In this document: piece by piece, positions 24,831 to 33,067 of the stretch | How the letters are laid out: each line of letters starts with the position of its first letter | Position numbering within the stretch: the stretch's first letter is position 1 | Program-made: the position numbers and the translations under genes | Assembly: GCA_963731665.1 (NCBI GenBank) | Contig: CAVSWP010000008.1 | Span: forward strand, 682,001-746,000 | DNA from: Chersky-840 sp035604715 | Lineage (GTDB): Bacteria > Actinomycetota > Acidimicrobiia > Acidimicrobiales > UBA8190 | Direction: 5' to 3' | DNA length: 64,000 bases | Notes under the pieces: generated by a model | Told to the model about the DNA's origin: nothing | The model's database searches: none | The model's input: the letters and a program-made list of their open reading frames with translations, nothing else

Positions 24831-26364
24831 CTTCTGGCAATTTCTCTTGGGCCTCGGCTGGCGGCCCGGCATGGGCGGGCAGGAAGGCCAGCGAGAGTAC
24901 GAAGCCGAGCAGGGCGAAGCCCACCGACACGAGCAGGGCAACGTCGGTGCCGTGGACAAAGGCGGCGCGCACCGAGGTGAGCAGCCCTGGCGAGTGCAGC
25001 GCGTGCGCCACGGCGACACCACCGAAGACGCTTTGACGCATGGCGTCGGCGGCCACGGGCGGTAGCCCACCGAAGTGGAGCCGGCTGACGTAGGCCGAGA
25101 TGAGCACGCTCCCTAGGATGGCGGCCCCGAGGGGTGCTCCGGTGTTCTTGAGCGCTTGTAGAACCCCCGAACCCACACCGGCCCGTTCCTCGGACAACTC
25201 GGCCAGTGCCGCCGAGGCGGCGGTAGCCATCGTGAGCCCGGTCCCAATCCCGGCGAGCGCCATCCATGCGGCGACAAACCCCGCGCCCGACGACAGGGTT
25301 GCGGTGGACCCGATCCCTAGAGCGATGCCGATAATGAGAAAGCCCAGTGCGACGGTGAACTTGGCGCCGATGGCCTTGGCCAGACGCGCAGCGGGGAGCA
25401 GCCCGACGAGCATCCCGCCCACGACCGGCAGCAGGCGCACCCCCGATCCCTCCGGACTTGTACCCAGGACGCCCTGGAAGTACTGCGGCATCGTGAAAAG
25501 GAGGCCGATGAGAGCGAGCGTGAGCACAGCAAAGAGAATCACGCCCCAGGTGAACGACGCGGAGCGAAAGAGGCTCAAATCGACCAAAGGCTGCCCGCCT
25601 GGGCGCCGCTCGAGGAGACGCTCCCAAAAAAAGAACGCCGCGATCACGCTCAGACCGACGAGAATCAGACAGAGCGCACCGGGTGAACCCCACCCATGCT
25701 CCCCGGCTTCGATAAACCCGTAGGTCATACTCACGAGGCCGGCGCTCGAGCTCACGATCCCCACTGAGTCGATACCCGGTCGCAGCGCAGATCTTGACTC
25801 AGGGACGAGAGCGGCCACCGCGACGAAGCCGATGATCGAGACCGGCACGTTCATCAGGAACACCCAGCCCCACCAGTGGTGCGTGAGCAACCATCCGCCG
25901 AAGATCGGACCGATGGGGAACGCGATCATGTTGGCCGCCGCCCAAATACCCACTGCCTTCGGGCGCTCCTCCTCAGAGAAGAGCACCGCCAGAGCCGACA
26001 AGGCCATGACGATAAGTCCCGCTCCGGCAAAGCCCAGAAGGACACGAGCCCCGATGAACTCGATCGGGGTGCGCGAGTAGGCGCAGGCGAGCGATCCGAT
26101 GGCGAACAACGCCAGCGAGATGAGCATGACCTTCTTGCGGCCGTAGCGGTCGCCCATCAGTCCAGCGGGCAACATCGCGGCTGCGAGGACCAGGGCATAG
26201 CCCGAGGAGAACCACTGCAGGTCGGACTCGGAAGCCCGCAGCGCTCCGGCCAGGGTCGGAAGGGCGACGCTGAGCACCGTCAGGTCCATGCCCACGGTCA
26301 GGACGGCGAGCATGACAGCGCCGAGCGCCCACCATCTGCGTGCGCCAGTTGCAGTCACCACCAT
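24811..26364 (-). CDS. MFS transporter, DHA2 (EmrB/QacA) drug:H+ antiporter family
   Basis: A 517-residue, 14-helix major facilitator. Motif A of the loop between TM2 and TM3 reads G-D-R-Y-G-R-K-K-V, and TM1 carries D-L-T-V-L-S-V-A-L-P of the DHA2 family (motif D1-like). It would export hydrophobic toxic compounds in exchange for protons at the cytoplasmic membrane. Downstream gene on the same transcript encodes a TetR repressor, the usual drug-pump arrangement. The ATG at 26364 is close behind an upstream purine stretch. Confidence 0.93.
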   Translation of the reverse strand: MVVTATGARRWWALGAVMLAVLTVGMDLTVLSVALPTLAGALRASESDLQWFSSGYALVLAAAMLPAGLMGDRYGRKKVMLISLALFAIGSLACAYSRTPIEFIGARVLLGFAGAGLIVMALSALAVLFSEEERPKAVGIWAAANMIAFPIGPIFGGWLLTHHWWGWVFLMNVPVSIIGFVAVAALVPESRSALRPGIDSVGIVSSSAGLVSMTYGFIEAGEHGWGSPGALCLILVGLSVIAAFFFWERLLERRPGGQPLVDLSLFRSASFTWGVILFAVLTLALIGLLFTMPQYFQGVLGTSPEGSGVRLLPVVGGMLVGLLPAARLAKAIGAKFTVALGFLIIGIALGIGSTATLSSGAGFVAAWMALAGIGTGLTMATAASAALAELSEERAGVGSGVLQALKNTGAPLGAAILGSVLISAYVSRLHFGGLPPVAADAMRQSVFGGVAVAHALHSPGLLTSVRAAFVHGTDVALLVSVGFALLGFVLSLAFLPAHAGPPAEAQEKLPEGEPIAV

Positions 26365-26435
26365 CGCTCGACCCCTCGGGTCAGGACCTCCATTGACGGG
26401 TCTCCTTTTCAGGGGGCTCCGGTTACCATTCTAAA

Positions 26436-26450
26436 TGAAAGCGACTCTCA
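26436..26450. promoter_or_regulatory. Inverted repeat upstream of the MFS-TetR operon (candidate TetR operator)
   Basis: TGAAAG-CGA-CTCTCA is a 6-3-6 inverted repeat with one mismatch. It lies about 75-85 bases upstream of the MFS start, in the most AT-rich stretch of the neighbourhood, where a TTGAGA-like -35 reads toward the MFS gene. Position and symmetry fit autoregulation by the TetR protein encoded downstream. Confidence 0.4.
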
Positions 26451-26902
26451 ATATATAGGGACTTTCGATTTCTTCGTGAGAGCGCGTTCTCGGCTGAGTC
26501 GAGCCGGCTGCTCCAGGAGTGAGCGGTTCGGCCTCTGGCGGCTGCTCGATCGCGGACACGGTGCTTTCTCTCGCGAGCACGGGACAGGTGCGCGCAACTT
26601 CCGGCTTGTTCGCCCCCTGGGAGACATCGCTTTGGTGAGCACCGACGCAGGATCGCCCGAGGCCGGCGTTTCTCATCGGTCGCGACCAGCGTCAGGTCGC
26701 GCATCACGGCACCTAAAGGATGCCTTCTTCTTTCGAAGCACTGCTTCCGTTCCCAGGACCATTCCCACGACGTCGGGCATCAATGCCAGCTTGGGAGCCT
26801 CGGCCAGCGCCGTCCTTGAGACCCCCCGGAATACAAGTCGTTGTCCTGGCCCCGTCACGGGTGACGTTTCGAGTTCAGACAGGGTAAGCCGACAGTCCGA
26901 CC
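26451..26902. other. Gene-poor stretch, nothing recognised
   Basis: About 450 bases with lower GC than the core regions. All frames are short and unlike protein families. It separates the MFS promoter from a decayed small-gene unit. It may hold remnants too degraded to name. Confidence 0.3.
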
Positions 26903-27056
26903 TCAGAACCTTGCGGCATACCGGAAGTGCCCGACGCTGCTGTTGACGAGAAGAAGGCCGGCTATCGACGCCAGGGCGCTCATCTCCAGAAGCGAGGCTC
27001 GTCGGGGTTCCTCCGTGCCGTCAGAGTTGGTGCGACGCTGTCGATCTCATCCACAA
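26903..27056 (-). pseudogene. Decayed copy of the small gene at 46211-46411
   Basis: Read on the minus strand this matches the 66-residue gene at 46211-46411 over its whole length except for an internal deletion of about 46 bases: V-D-E-I-D-S-V-A aligns with V-I-E-I-E-S-I-A, GGCACGGAGGAACCCCGACG is identical, and the end (CTTCCGGTATGCCGCAAGG) matches CTTCCGGTATGGCGGAAAG. The deletion length breaks the frame. The upstream 330 bases are conserved as well (see 27057-27385), so this is a whole unit in inverted orientation 19 kb from its relative. Confidence 0.7.
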
Positions 27057-27385
27057 CGGACACCTCCCGCCAGAGGCATGAGAAGAGTTGGGCAATCGGG
27101 GGGGGTCTGGGCCGATCTGTCGGGTGCCCTATTCGGTCGCCTTCCGACAACTGGCGACCGGCAGAAGGTAACAACACCCCTTGCCCGAGGTGAGGGAACC
27201 CCCTGTGGTCAGATCGCCGGTAGACACGCTCCATTTCGTGGCATACGGTGCGAGCGGGTTACCCCGGGGGGTGGGTGCACCTCCATGGCACCAGGAGTAC
27301 CCAGTGGGACCGGCGGGACACGGGTGACGCCCTAGACGAATCGGCCGTCATGACACCGATGGTGGTGCCCGTGTCCCGGCCTCAC
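27057..27385 (-). repeat. Upstream conserved segment of the repeat unit, copy A
   Basis: About 75-80 percent identical by eye to the reverse complement of 45895-46205. It holds a 10-bp perfect inverted repeat, GGGACACGGG at 27315-27324 and CCCGTGTCCC at 27368-27377, with a second inner stem (TGACGCC/GGCCGTCA, one bulge) between the arms. The same nested arms occur in copy B. Substitutions and short indels do not respect any codon frame, so the conservation is more likely at the DNA or RNA level than at protein level. Confidence 0.7.
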
Positions 27386-27564
27386 TCATTGTGGGCCGAT
27401 CCTTGACGCAGGTGCCTCCGACCCTCTTGTCAGGTTCTCAACTCCCTTGCCTTCGCCATTAGGTCTTCTCGTCCAGAGCCTCCGTATCCGTTCCTGGCGC
27501 CCTGAGCTTCCCGCTCCATAAGCCAGCCTCGATCAATCCAGAGCCGTGCACGAACCCGGACCTA

Positions 27565-27840
27565 TCATTCGTCGTGCGGGTCAGCCTCCCATGGGTCCGT
27601 GATCCGTTCGATGGCAGCGTGATGAAGCCCATCGCGGTGACCCTCATCGTGCGAGTGAGCAAAAGCCGCTGCCTCGGCTGGTTTCAGAGCGCCGAGTTGA
27701 ATGAGCCCGTGGTCCGGGCAGGCGATGCGCACCTCATGGGCAGCCTCTCCTGTCGTTCGACCTGTAATGACGTCAAACGCTGCCTCTCCCCGATCCGCCT
27801 CCGACTTCTCCGGTCCACCGACGACGCCGGAGACGGACAC
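27565..27840 (-). CDS. Possible small hypothetical protein after the phasin-like gene
   Basis: A 91-residue frame from GTG at 27840, four bases after the phasin-like stop on the same strand, ending D-P-W-E-A-D-P-H-D-E. It contains A-C-P-D-H-G and a His-rich stretch A-H-S-H-D-E-G-H-R-D. The tight spacing suggests translation in an operon, but I recognise no family and the ribosome-binding site is weak. It could be a chance frame. Confidence 0.35.
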   Translation of the reverse strand: MSVSGVVGGPEKSEADRGEAAFDVITGRTTGEAAHEVRIACPDHGLIQLGALKPAEAAAFAHSHDEGHRDGLHHAAIERITDPWEADPHDE

Positions 27841-27844
27841 GGAC

Positions 27845-28144
27845 TCAGGCGGCCTTACGAGCTCGATTCGCTGGCGCGTGCGTCGGTGCCGACTTGGCAC
27901 TGCCCACGACCGCCTTGCGCGTCTCCGCCAACATCTTCTGGGCGAACTCGCGCTGCATCCGTAGAAGATCCTCGACCAAGTCGAAGACCTGCTTCCTCAG
28001 ATCGCGTACGAGGGGAACCTCCACCGGCACGAACTCGGTGACGGCATCAGCCCACTTGCGCCCGACTTCGAGGGCGGCCATTTCGCTCTTGCGGACGAAA
28101 TCAAGAACCGTCTCCTCTAGCGTCACAGGGTTACGAGGTGTCAT
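27845..28144 (-). CDS. Phasin-like helical protein
   Basis: A 99-residue, all-helical amphipathic protein: E-T-V-L-D-F-V-R-K-S-E, then G-R-K-W-A-D-A-V-T-E-F-V-P-V-E and a second long helix ending with basic residues. The pattern resembles small actinobacterial proteins of the phasin or coiled-coil type that coat polyester granules or bind membranes; function is inferred only from that resemblance. Strong AAGGAGGG site before the ATG at 28144. Confidence 0.6.
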   Translation of the reverse strand: MTPRNPVTLEETVLDFVRKSEMAALEVGRKWADAVTEFVPVEVPLVRDLRKQVFDLVEDLLRMQREFAQKMLAETRKAVVGSAKSAPTHAPANRARKAA

Positions 28145-28283
28145 GACTCCCTCCTTCCCGCAGGCCCAAACCTGCCCAATACCATTGTATGGATGGGCGT
28201 TCTGACTCGGCAGGGTCGAAGGCCTCTATCCGTCCGGCGGTTGATTGGAGAGCTTCCCATCGGGTGCGTCGGGGACGATCAGG

Positions 28284-28470
28284 TCAAAACTGGCCCAGGC
28301 CACACACGACTTGCGCTCCATCACCGGCCTTCGCCTCTGAGCGGACCGAGCCTACCGATCGGAATCCGAGCCCGGCTACGTGCATCACGGTTGCCAGGCC
28401 GATCCCTGTGTTGGCCCCTGTCGTCAACACCGTCCGCTCGTGGCGATACGGACTGGCCTTGATCGTCTCT
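28284..28470 (-). pseudogene. N-terminal fragment of a short-chain dehydrogenase
   Basis: The minus strand encodes R-T-V-L-T-T-G-A-N-T-G-I-G-L-A-T, the Rossmann glycine motif (T-G-x-x-x-G-I-G) of an SDR, followed by G-F-R-S-V-G-S-V-R-S-E-A-K-A, after which the frame ends at 28284. The catalytic Y-x-x-x-K part is absent. It begins about 30 bases downstream of the KAS III-like gene on the same strand and is a truncated gene, perhaps once an operon partner. Confidence 0.6.
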
Positions 28471-28501
28471 GCGCCGTTGCTAAGCGCTGCAGCGGCGGGG
28501 G

Positions 28502-29659
28502 TCACAGCCCGACTGCCGCGTAGCCGTTCATGGCCCCGTTTCCGGCCCCGATCCACAAGAAGACCACGAGGTCGCCCTTGTTCACCAGCCCGGCGCGGCG
28601 ATCCTCGTCCAGGAGGATCAGGGTGCTCGCCGCCGAGGTGTTGCCGTAATGATCGACGCTGATCGGTGCTCGCTCCGGAGGAATACCGAGCATCTCGATG
28701 GCCTGACGGACGACTACTCCGTTGGCCTGGTGGAGGTACCAGCGGGCCACGGCGTCGACATCGAAGTCGGCTCCGGTGAAGGACTTGACCTTCGTCGGCC
28801 AGTCCTCTTGCAGCATCTGGAAGTCCCGCGCCATCAACGGGGGAAAGACCTCGGCCACCTTGACACCGTCCATGAGGAACACGTGATCGGCCAGGTTGCT
28901 GGCAGCGGTGTGATGGAGACAACCTCCCCCCGGGTAGGTGACGAGCCCGATGTCGGGACTGGTCTCATTGCGTACCGATAACAGACCGATGGGAAGCTTG
29001 TCCTGGTCACGGGGCGAAGAACGCCAGACAGAAGCACCCGCACCATCGGCGAACATGAGCGGGGCCAGCCATCCCAGGCCGCTCTGGTGCTTGTAGTAGT
29101 AGTCGTGCACCTCGGGCCCGAAGTAGCCCGACGGGCAATTGCTCGCCACGACCAGGGCGGTGGCGGGAGCCATCGAGACGAGCGAGCACGCCATCGTGCG
29201 GAACCCGGCCGACAGCCCCGCGCATCCGAGGTTGTGGTGCACGAGATCCACATCCCGCCGCAGCCCGAGCTCGGGCGCCAGGAACCGGAAGTGGTCCTGA
29301 CAGGCGATGAGGTCAGGCGTCGTCGACACATGGACCAGGACATCCACTTCGCAGGCGTCGATCTTGGCATCGACGAGGGCGGCGCGCCCGGCTCGGAGCG
29401 CCAGGTCACCGTCGTACAGGCCGCCCTCGCCCCGGCTCAGCTTGTGTCGTCCGCCGAACTCATAGTCCAACCGCCGCTCATGGATGCCGAGGTGCTTGAC
29501 GACCCATTCGGGCTCCAGTGGCCTGCCGTCAGGGCGAACGGGGCGAAGGTACTGGAGGATCTCCTCGTTGGAGACTCGGTGTTCAGGCAGGTAGGAACCG
29601 ACCCCGATCAACGAAACCGAAACTTCGGAAGCCAACCTTGGAATCGAAGAACTGGTCAT
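28502..29659 (-). CDS. 3-oxoacyl-ACP synthase III-like (KAS III/FabH-type) protein
   Basis: A 385-residue condensing enzyme of the thiolase fold. The triad of KAS III is present: Cys146 (H-N-L-G-C-A-G-L-S), His310 (L-H-Q-A-N-G-V) and Asn340 (D-H-Y-G-N-T-S). It is longer than FabH (about 320), like synthases in actinobacterial olefin, beta-lactone or specialised lipid pathways. The ATG at 29659 is followed by a short leader before the first strand (V-S-V-S-L-I-G-V-G-S-Y-L-P). Substrates unknown; a damaged SDR fragment lies downstream and an acyltransferase upstream on the other strand. Confidence 0.87.
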   Translation of the reverse strand: MTSSSIPRLASEVSVSLIGVGSYLPEHRVSNEEILQYLRPVRPDGRPLEPEWVVKHLGIHERRLDYEFGGRHKLSRGEGGLYDGDLALRAGRAALVDAKIDACEVDVLVHVSTTPDLIACQDHFRFLAPELGLRRDVDLVHHNLGCAGLSAGFRTMACSLVSMAPATALVVASNCPSGYFGPEVHDYYYKHQSGLGWLAPLMFADGAGASVWRSSPRDQDKLPIGLLSVRNETSPDIGLVTYPGGGCLHHTAASNLADHVFLMDGVKVAEVFPPLMARDFQMLQEDWPTKVKSFTGADFDVDAVARWYLHQANGVVVRQAIEMLGIPPERAPISVDHYGNTSAASTLILLDEDRRAGLVNKGDLVVFLWIGAGNGAMNGYAAVGL

Positions 29660-30128
29660 CGAACCACCTCAGAGTCCGGCGCAATCGGCTCTCCTGCCTG
29701 CCGGGCCCCAACTTCCATCCAACGCCTGTCGAGGTGGGCCAAACAGTGGCAAAGGTCCCAAACCCCGACGGTGATGGCTGCCCGTCGAGATGCGATGCAC
29801 CGCCTGGCATCCAAACCGCACTTCGCTTCCTGTCGCGAACTTCCACAAGCCTGTGCGAAGCCGCTAGCAGCCCGCCACCGAGACTCCTATCGGTTGTCAA
29901 GACTCCGTTTCCACCAGGTAGGGGTGGATCTCTCGGGCCACGTAGCGCTTGATACACCGTGGGCCGCGTGGACGCCTCTCCAGATTGTGCCGCCCGGGCG
30001 GCGGCGATGGCGTCGATCGGATCTGACCGCTGACCCTTCCGTACCGCCGTTTGCGGCGCGTTCGGGACGAACTGCTCTGTTCCCCGGGGCTCCCGGGCGC
30101 GACAAAGGGGAAAACGGTGGGGTTCGCC
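29660..30128. other. Intergenic between divergent lipid genes
   Basis: About 470 bases separating the KAS III-like gene from the acyltransferase. It should carry both promoters. No open frame here has a family or a good ribosome-binding site, and I could not pick a promoter with confidence. Confidence 0.3.
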
Positions 30129-31108
30129 ATGGTCGTGATCACAGGACGCACCGATGGCTATGGGAGTGTGGAGGTACAAGCGCACGGCCATGGGCACGGA
30201 TCAGGAGGCATCCTCGCTCCCCTGATGGGGCCGCTCTCACACCGTATCGAGCACGAGCTTGGTGGACCGCTGTTCCAGAGGGACCCGGCGTTCATCGAGC
30301 GGCAACTGGCGCTCATGGCCCGCTACACGAGCTTCTTCTCGCCCGAAGTGAAGGGCATCGAGAACCTCCCGGTCACCGGTCCCGTGCTCGTCGTCGGCAA
30401 CCACTCCTGCCTCATGTACATGCCCGACGCCTGGGTCGTCGGCCAGTCGCTCATCGAGCGTCGCGGCCTCGATCAGCCCGCGTACGCCCTTGCCTACGAC
30501 CTGCTCTTCAGCGTGCCCGTCGTGGGCCCGTTCCTGCGGCGGATCGGCGCCATTCCGGCGGGGGGCGCGAGGCCGAACTCGCCCTGCGGCAGGGCGCGGC
30601 GGTGGTCGTCTACCCCGGCGGCGACATGGAGGCCTGCCGACCGTGGCGCCAGCGCGACCAGGTAGACCTGGCCGGGCACAAGGGGTTCGTCCGCCTTGCC
30701 CTGCATGCGGGGGTCCCCGTGGTGCCGGTAGTGACCCACGGATCGCACCACGCCGTCGTGGTGGTGGCACGCGGCGAGCGCCTGGCGACCGCTCTCGGCC
30801 TCAACCGGCTGCGGATCAACGTGTTCCCGATCCTCCTAGGCCCTTTCGGCCTGACGTCGATCCTGACCCCCCCACTGCCCTTGCCGGCGGCGATCACCGT
30901 GGAGTTCCTGCCCGCCCTGGACTGGAGCGGGCGCGGCCCCGAAGCCGCGAATGACCCCGCCGTCGTGGACGGCTGCTACGCCGAAATAACGGACATCATG
31001 CAATCCGCCCTCGACCGCTTGCGCGCCGAACATCCCCACCCCGTGATGCGCGGCATGGCGAACCTGGTCCGGCGCGTCAGCACCCGCGCCGGGGGCGCGA
31101 CGCCATGA
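30129..31108 (+). pseudogene. Lysophospholipid/diacylglycerol acyltransferase-like protein, one frameshift
   Basis: A PlsC-type acyltransferase of about 326 residues if repaired. The first frame (ATG 30129) gives L-V-V-G-N-H-S-C-L-M-Y-M-P-D, a diverged H-x-x-x-x-D-like block, and F-L-R-R-I-G-A-I-P-A. At the G run 30560-30565 the reading must slip one base; the next frame continues R-E-A-E-L-A-L-R-Q-G-A-A-V-V-V-Y-P-G-G-D-M-E-A, then F-V-R-L-A-L-H-A-G-V-P-V-V-P-V. Y-P-G-G-D is the P-E-G-T-like block of the DAG/wax acyltransferase branch. A G-run indel suggests sequencing error or polymerase slippage. The last codons overlap an ATG at 31105. Confidence 0.7.
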
Positions 31109-31174
31109 CGCACACCCTCGACCCCGTGGTGCACGACGTCGAGTGGGTCGAGCCCGTCTTCATCACGCTGCCCG

Positions 31175-32086
31175 TTGCCGCGCCGGAGCCCGGTGAGGGC
31201 GCGCGTCGGGGCTCCGCCGAGGGTGGCGGCTCGGTTGCGGCCCCACCTGGCCGCCCCGGGGTCGTCGTTCGCTCACCGCCATGGGGTGGCCCTCATCGTC
31301 ACGACGGTGATCGTCATGGTGGTGGCCTCCGCTGCAGGCGTCTTCGTCTATCAGTGGAACCACTCCGGGCCCCACCAGCTCTCGCCCGCTACCGCCTACC
31401 AGCGGTTCCGCTCGGGAGCCACGGGCGCCATTGTCGATCCTGGGACGCTTCGTCCGCACGACGGCGTCTATTCCTACCGCGGCTCAGGGCACGAGCACAT
31501 CTCGCTGCCTCCGAAATCACAGGTCGAAGGGCCCGGCATTCCGGGCACCGTCAGTTACCAGACCGACGGTTGCTGGGTCTGGCGTCTGGACTACAGCGAC
31601 AGCCATTGGCAGAACGCCACGTTCTGCGCCCGTGCCGGCAACCTGGTCGAGGTGGCTCGTGCCGGGTGGTACCGATGGAACCTCGTGGCGCTGTCCATTG
31701 CCGATACCGGCACCTACAGCTGTTCGTCCGAGGTCGCCATCCTGGCCGTGCTGCACGTGGGGCAGCAGTTCCCCTTTGTCTGCACAGGCACGAGCAGCCC
31801 CATCAAGACCGGGGTCGTCACCATGACGGGCACGAACCGCTACGTGGGCCCACAGACCTTGCGGATCGAGGGCACCGAGGTCCCCACCCTCCACTTCCGG
31901 GAGGTGTCGACCCTCAGCGGCGGACAATGGGGGCGCAATGTCTCCGATACCTGGTTCTCCACCGTCAACGGGCTGCCGGTCAAGGGAACGTGGACCACCA
32001 AGGTCACCGGCCCCACGTTCTTGGGGACCTCCACGTTGACCGGCGGTGCCAGCTTCATCCTGAGGTCGTTGGCGCCTCGTTCGTAA
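31175..32086 (+). CDS. Membrane-anchored exported protein, family unknown
   Basis: Reading from a TTG at 31175 gives 303 residues with one membrane helix (V-A-L-I-V-T-T-V-I-V-M-V-V-A-S) at about 37-58 and an exported domain of about 245 residues rich in W, Y, G and T, with four or more cysteines (D-G-C-W-V-W, T-F-C-A, Y-S-C-S-S, F-V-C-T-G). I recognise no family. An ATG at 31105, overlapping the acyltransferase stop as ATGA, would be the natural coupled start, but it is in another frame; a one-base slip near 31190-31270 may be hidden here too. Confidence 0.6.
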   Translation: MPRRSPVRARVGAPPRVAARLRPHLAAPGSSFAHRHGVALIVTTVIVMVVASAAGVFVYQWNHSGPHQLSPATAYQRFRSGATGAIVDPGTLRPHDGVYSYRGSGHEHISLPPKSQVEGPGIPGTVSYQTDGCWVWRLDYSDSHWQNATFCARAGNLVEVARAGWYRWNLVALSIADTGTYSCSSEVAILAVLHVGQQFPFVCTGTSSPIKTGVVTMTGTNRYVGPQTLRIEGTEVPTLHFREVSTLSGGQWGRNVSDTWFSTVNGLPVKGTWTTKVTGPTFLGTSTLTGGASFILRSLAPRS

Positions 32087-32235
32087 CGGCTCACCGTCCT
32101 GCCCTTCCTCCGCCACGCTGTGGGCGAGCCCGGCGATCGACTCGGTCGCCCTAGCTGGGGCGACGCCTTCCCGGGGGGATGACTGGCGGGTGGGCCCGGA
32201 CGGTGGGTTCTTGCGGCTTCGGCCACACCCTGCGC

Positions 32236-32582
32236 ACCTCCTTTGGCGCCAGCCAGGCCTCGGCCAGATACCCGGTGCGCAGCAGATTGGCGAGGGTGCG
32301 GGCGTCGACCGGGTCGTTCTTCAGCTTGGCATCGGCGATGGCCCGGCACCCCGCAGGATGGGCCAGGTGGGCCTCGAAGCCGAGGTCGCCGAGCAGCTCG
32401 GCGATCCACCCGGTGCCGTAGGCGGCCTCGAAGGCGACCGGGGTGCCGCGCCGCAGACCCGCCAGCTCCTTTCGAAGCGACTGGCGATCATTTCCGACGT
32501 TTCTGTTGCGCACCTCGATTCCCTTGCGGTCCAAGACGCAGACCTGGGTGCGGTTGCGATGCACGTCCATTCCGACGAACAT
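32236..32582 (-). pseudogene. IS110-family transposase, 5' fragment
   Basis: The first about 117 residues are nearly identical to the complete transposase at 40081-41079, including Asp6 (G-M-D-V-H-R-N-R), F-E-A-A-Y-G and K-N-D-P-V-D-A-R-T. Homology stops at about 32236, after which unrelated sequence follows, so the C-terminal serine-containing domain is missing. One catalytic-region change (R to P in N-D-R-V-D) is visible. The fragment is a truncated second copy of the same insertion sequence. Confidence 0.9.
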
Positions 32583-32714
32583 GGCAGTGGGCCTCCTTCC
32601 TGAGCTCGTCAGGTCATGGTCCCCAGAGGACCTTGAGCGGACCGTCAGGTTCCAGCTCGTAATGGAGTCTTACTCCGAGTGAGCAGGGAGGGAGGCCCGT
32701 GCTCATAGCGTCGA
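32583..32714 (-). ncRNA. IS110 left-end non-coding region (candidate bridge RNA), fragment copy
   Basis: This stretch is essentially identical to 41080-41211 upstream of the complete transposase, ending at the shared junction CTCATA. IS110 elements encode a structured bridge RNA in such a non-coding end (established for IS621). See the entry at 41080 for structure. Confidence 0.35.
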
Positions 32715-33067
32715 TTATGCGCTCTCTGAACCCTCCCTGACCCTTGAGCCCAAACCCGGTCGGGAGCGGCTGCACATCCTGGACGGTTGACCAGTCCCCA
32801 GAGATCGTCGTAACCCACGAACACTGACACGTTCACTCGCCTGCGACTGTGATGCGTTGCCCTTCCCTGGCTTGACGGTCGGATCGGTGAACCGGTTTTT
32901 ATGAGCGATCCACGCCGCAGCTACCACGTGTTTCCGTGGAGCAACAAAGTAGCGGGCGCGAGCGGGGGCAGGACCTTCGAGCTTGACCATGACATGCCAC
33001 TCGGATTCCAACGATCGGGCGCTCCTACGCCGATGGACGGGCGTCTACGCCGGGCCTAGGATCCGCC
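32715..33067. other. Intergenic, upstream of repeat-protein gene
   Basis: About 350 bases between the IS110 end and the surface-protein gene. A TTGACG at about 32873 followed after 19 bases by TTTTAT is a possible promoter reading toward 33068. No gene is seen. Confidence 0.3.
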
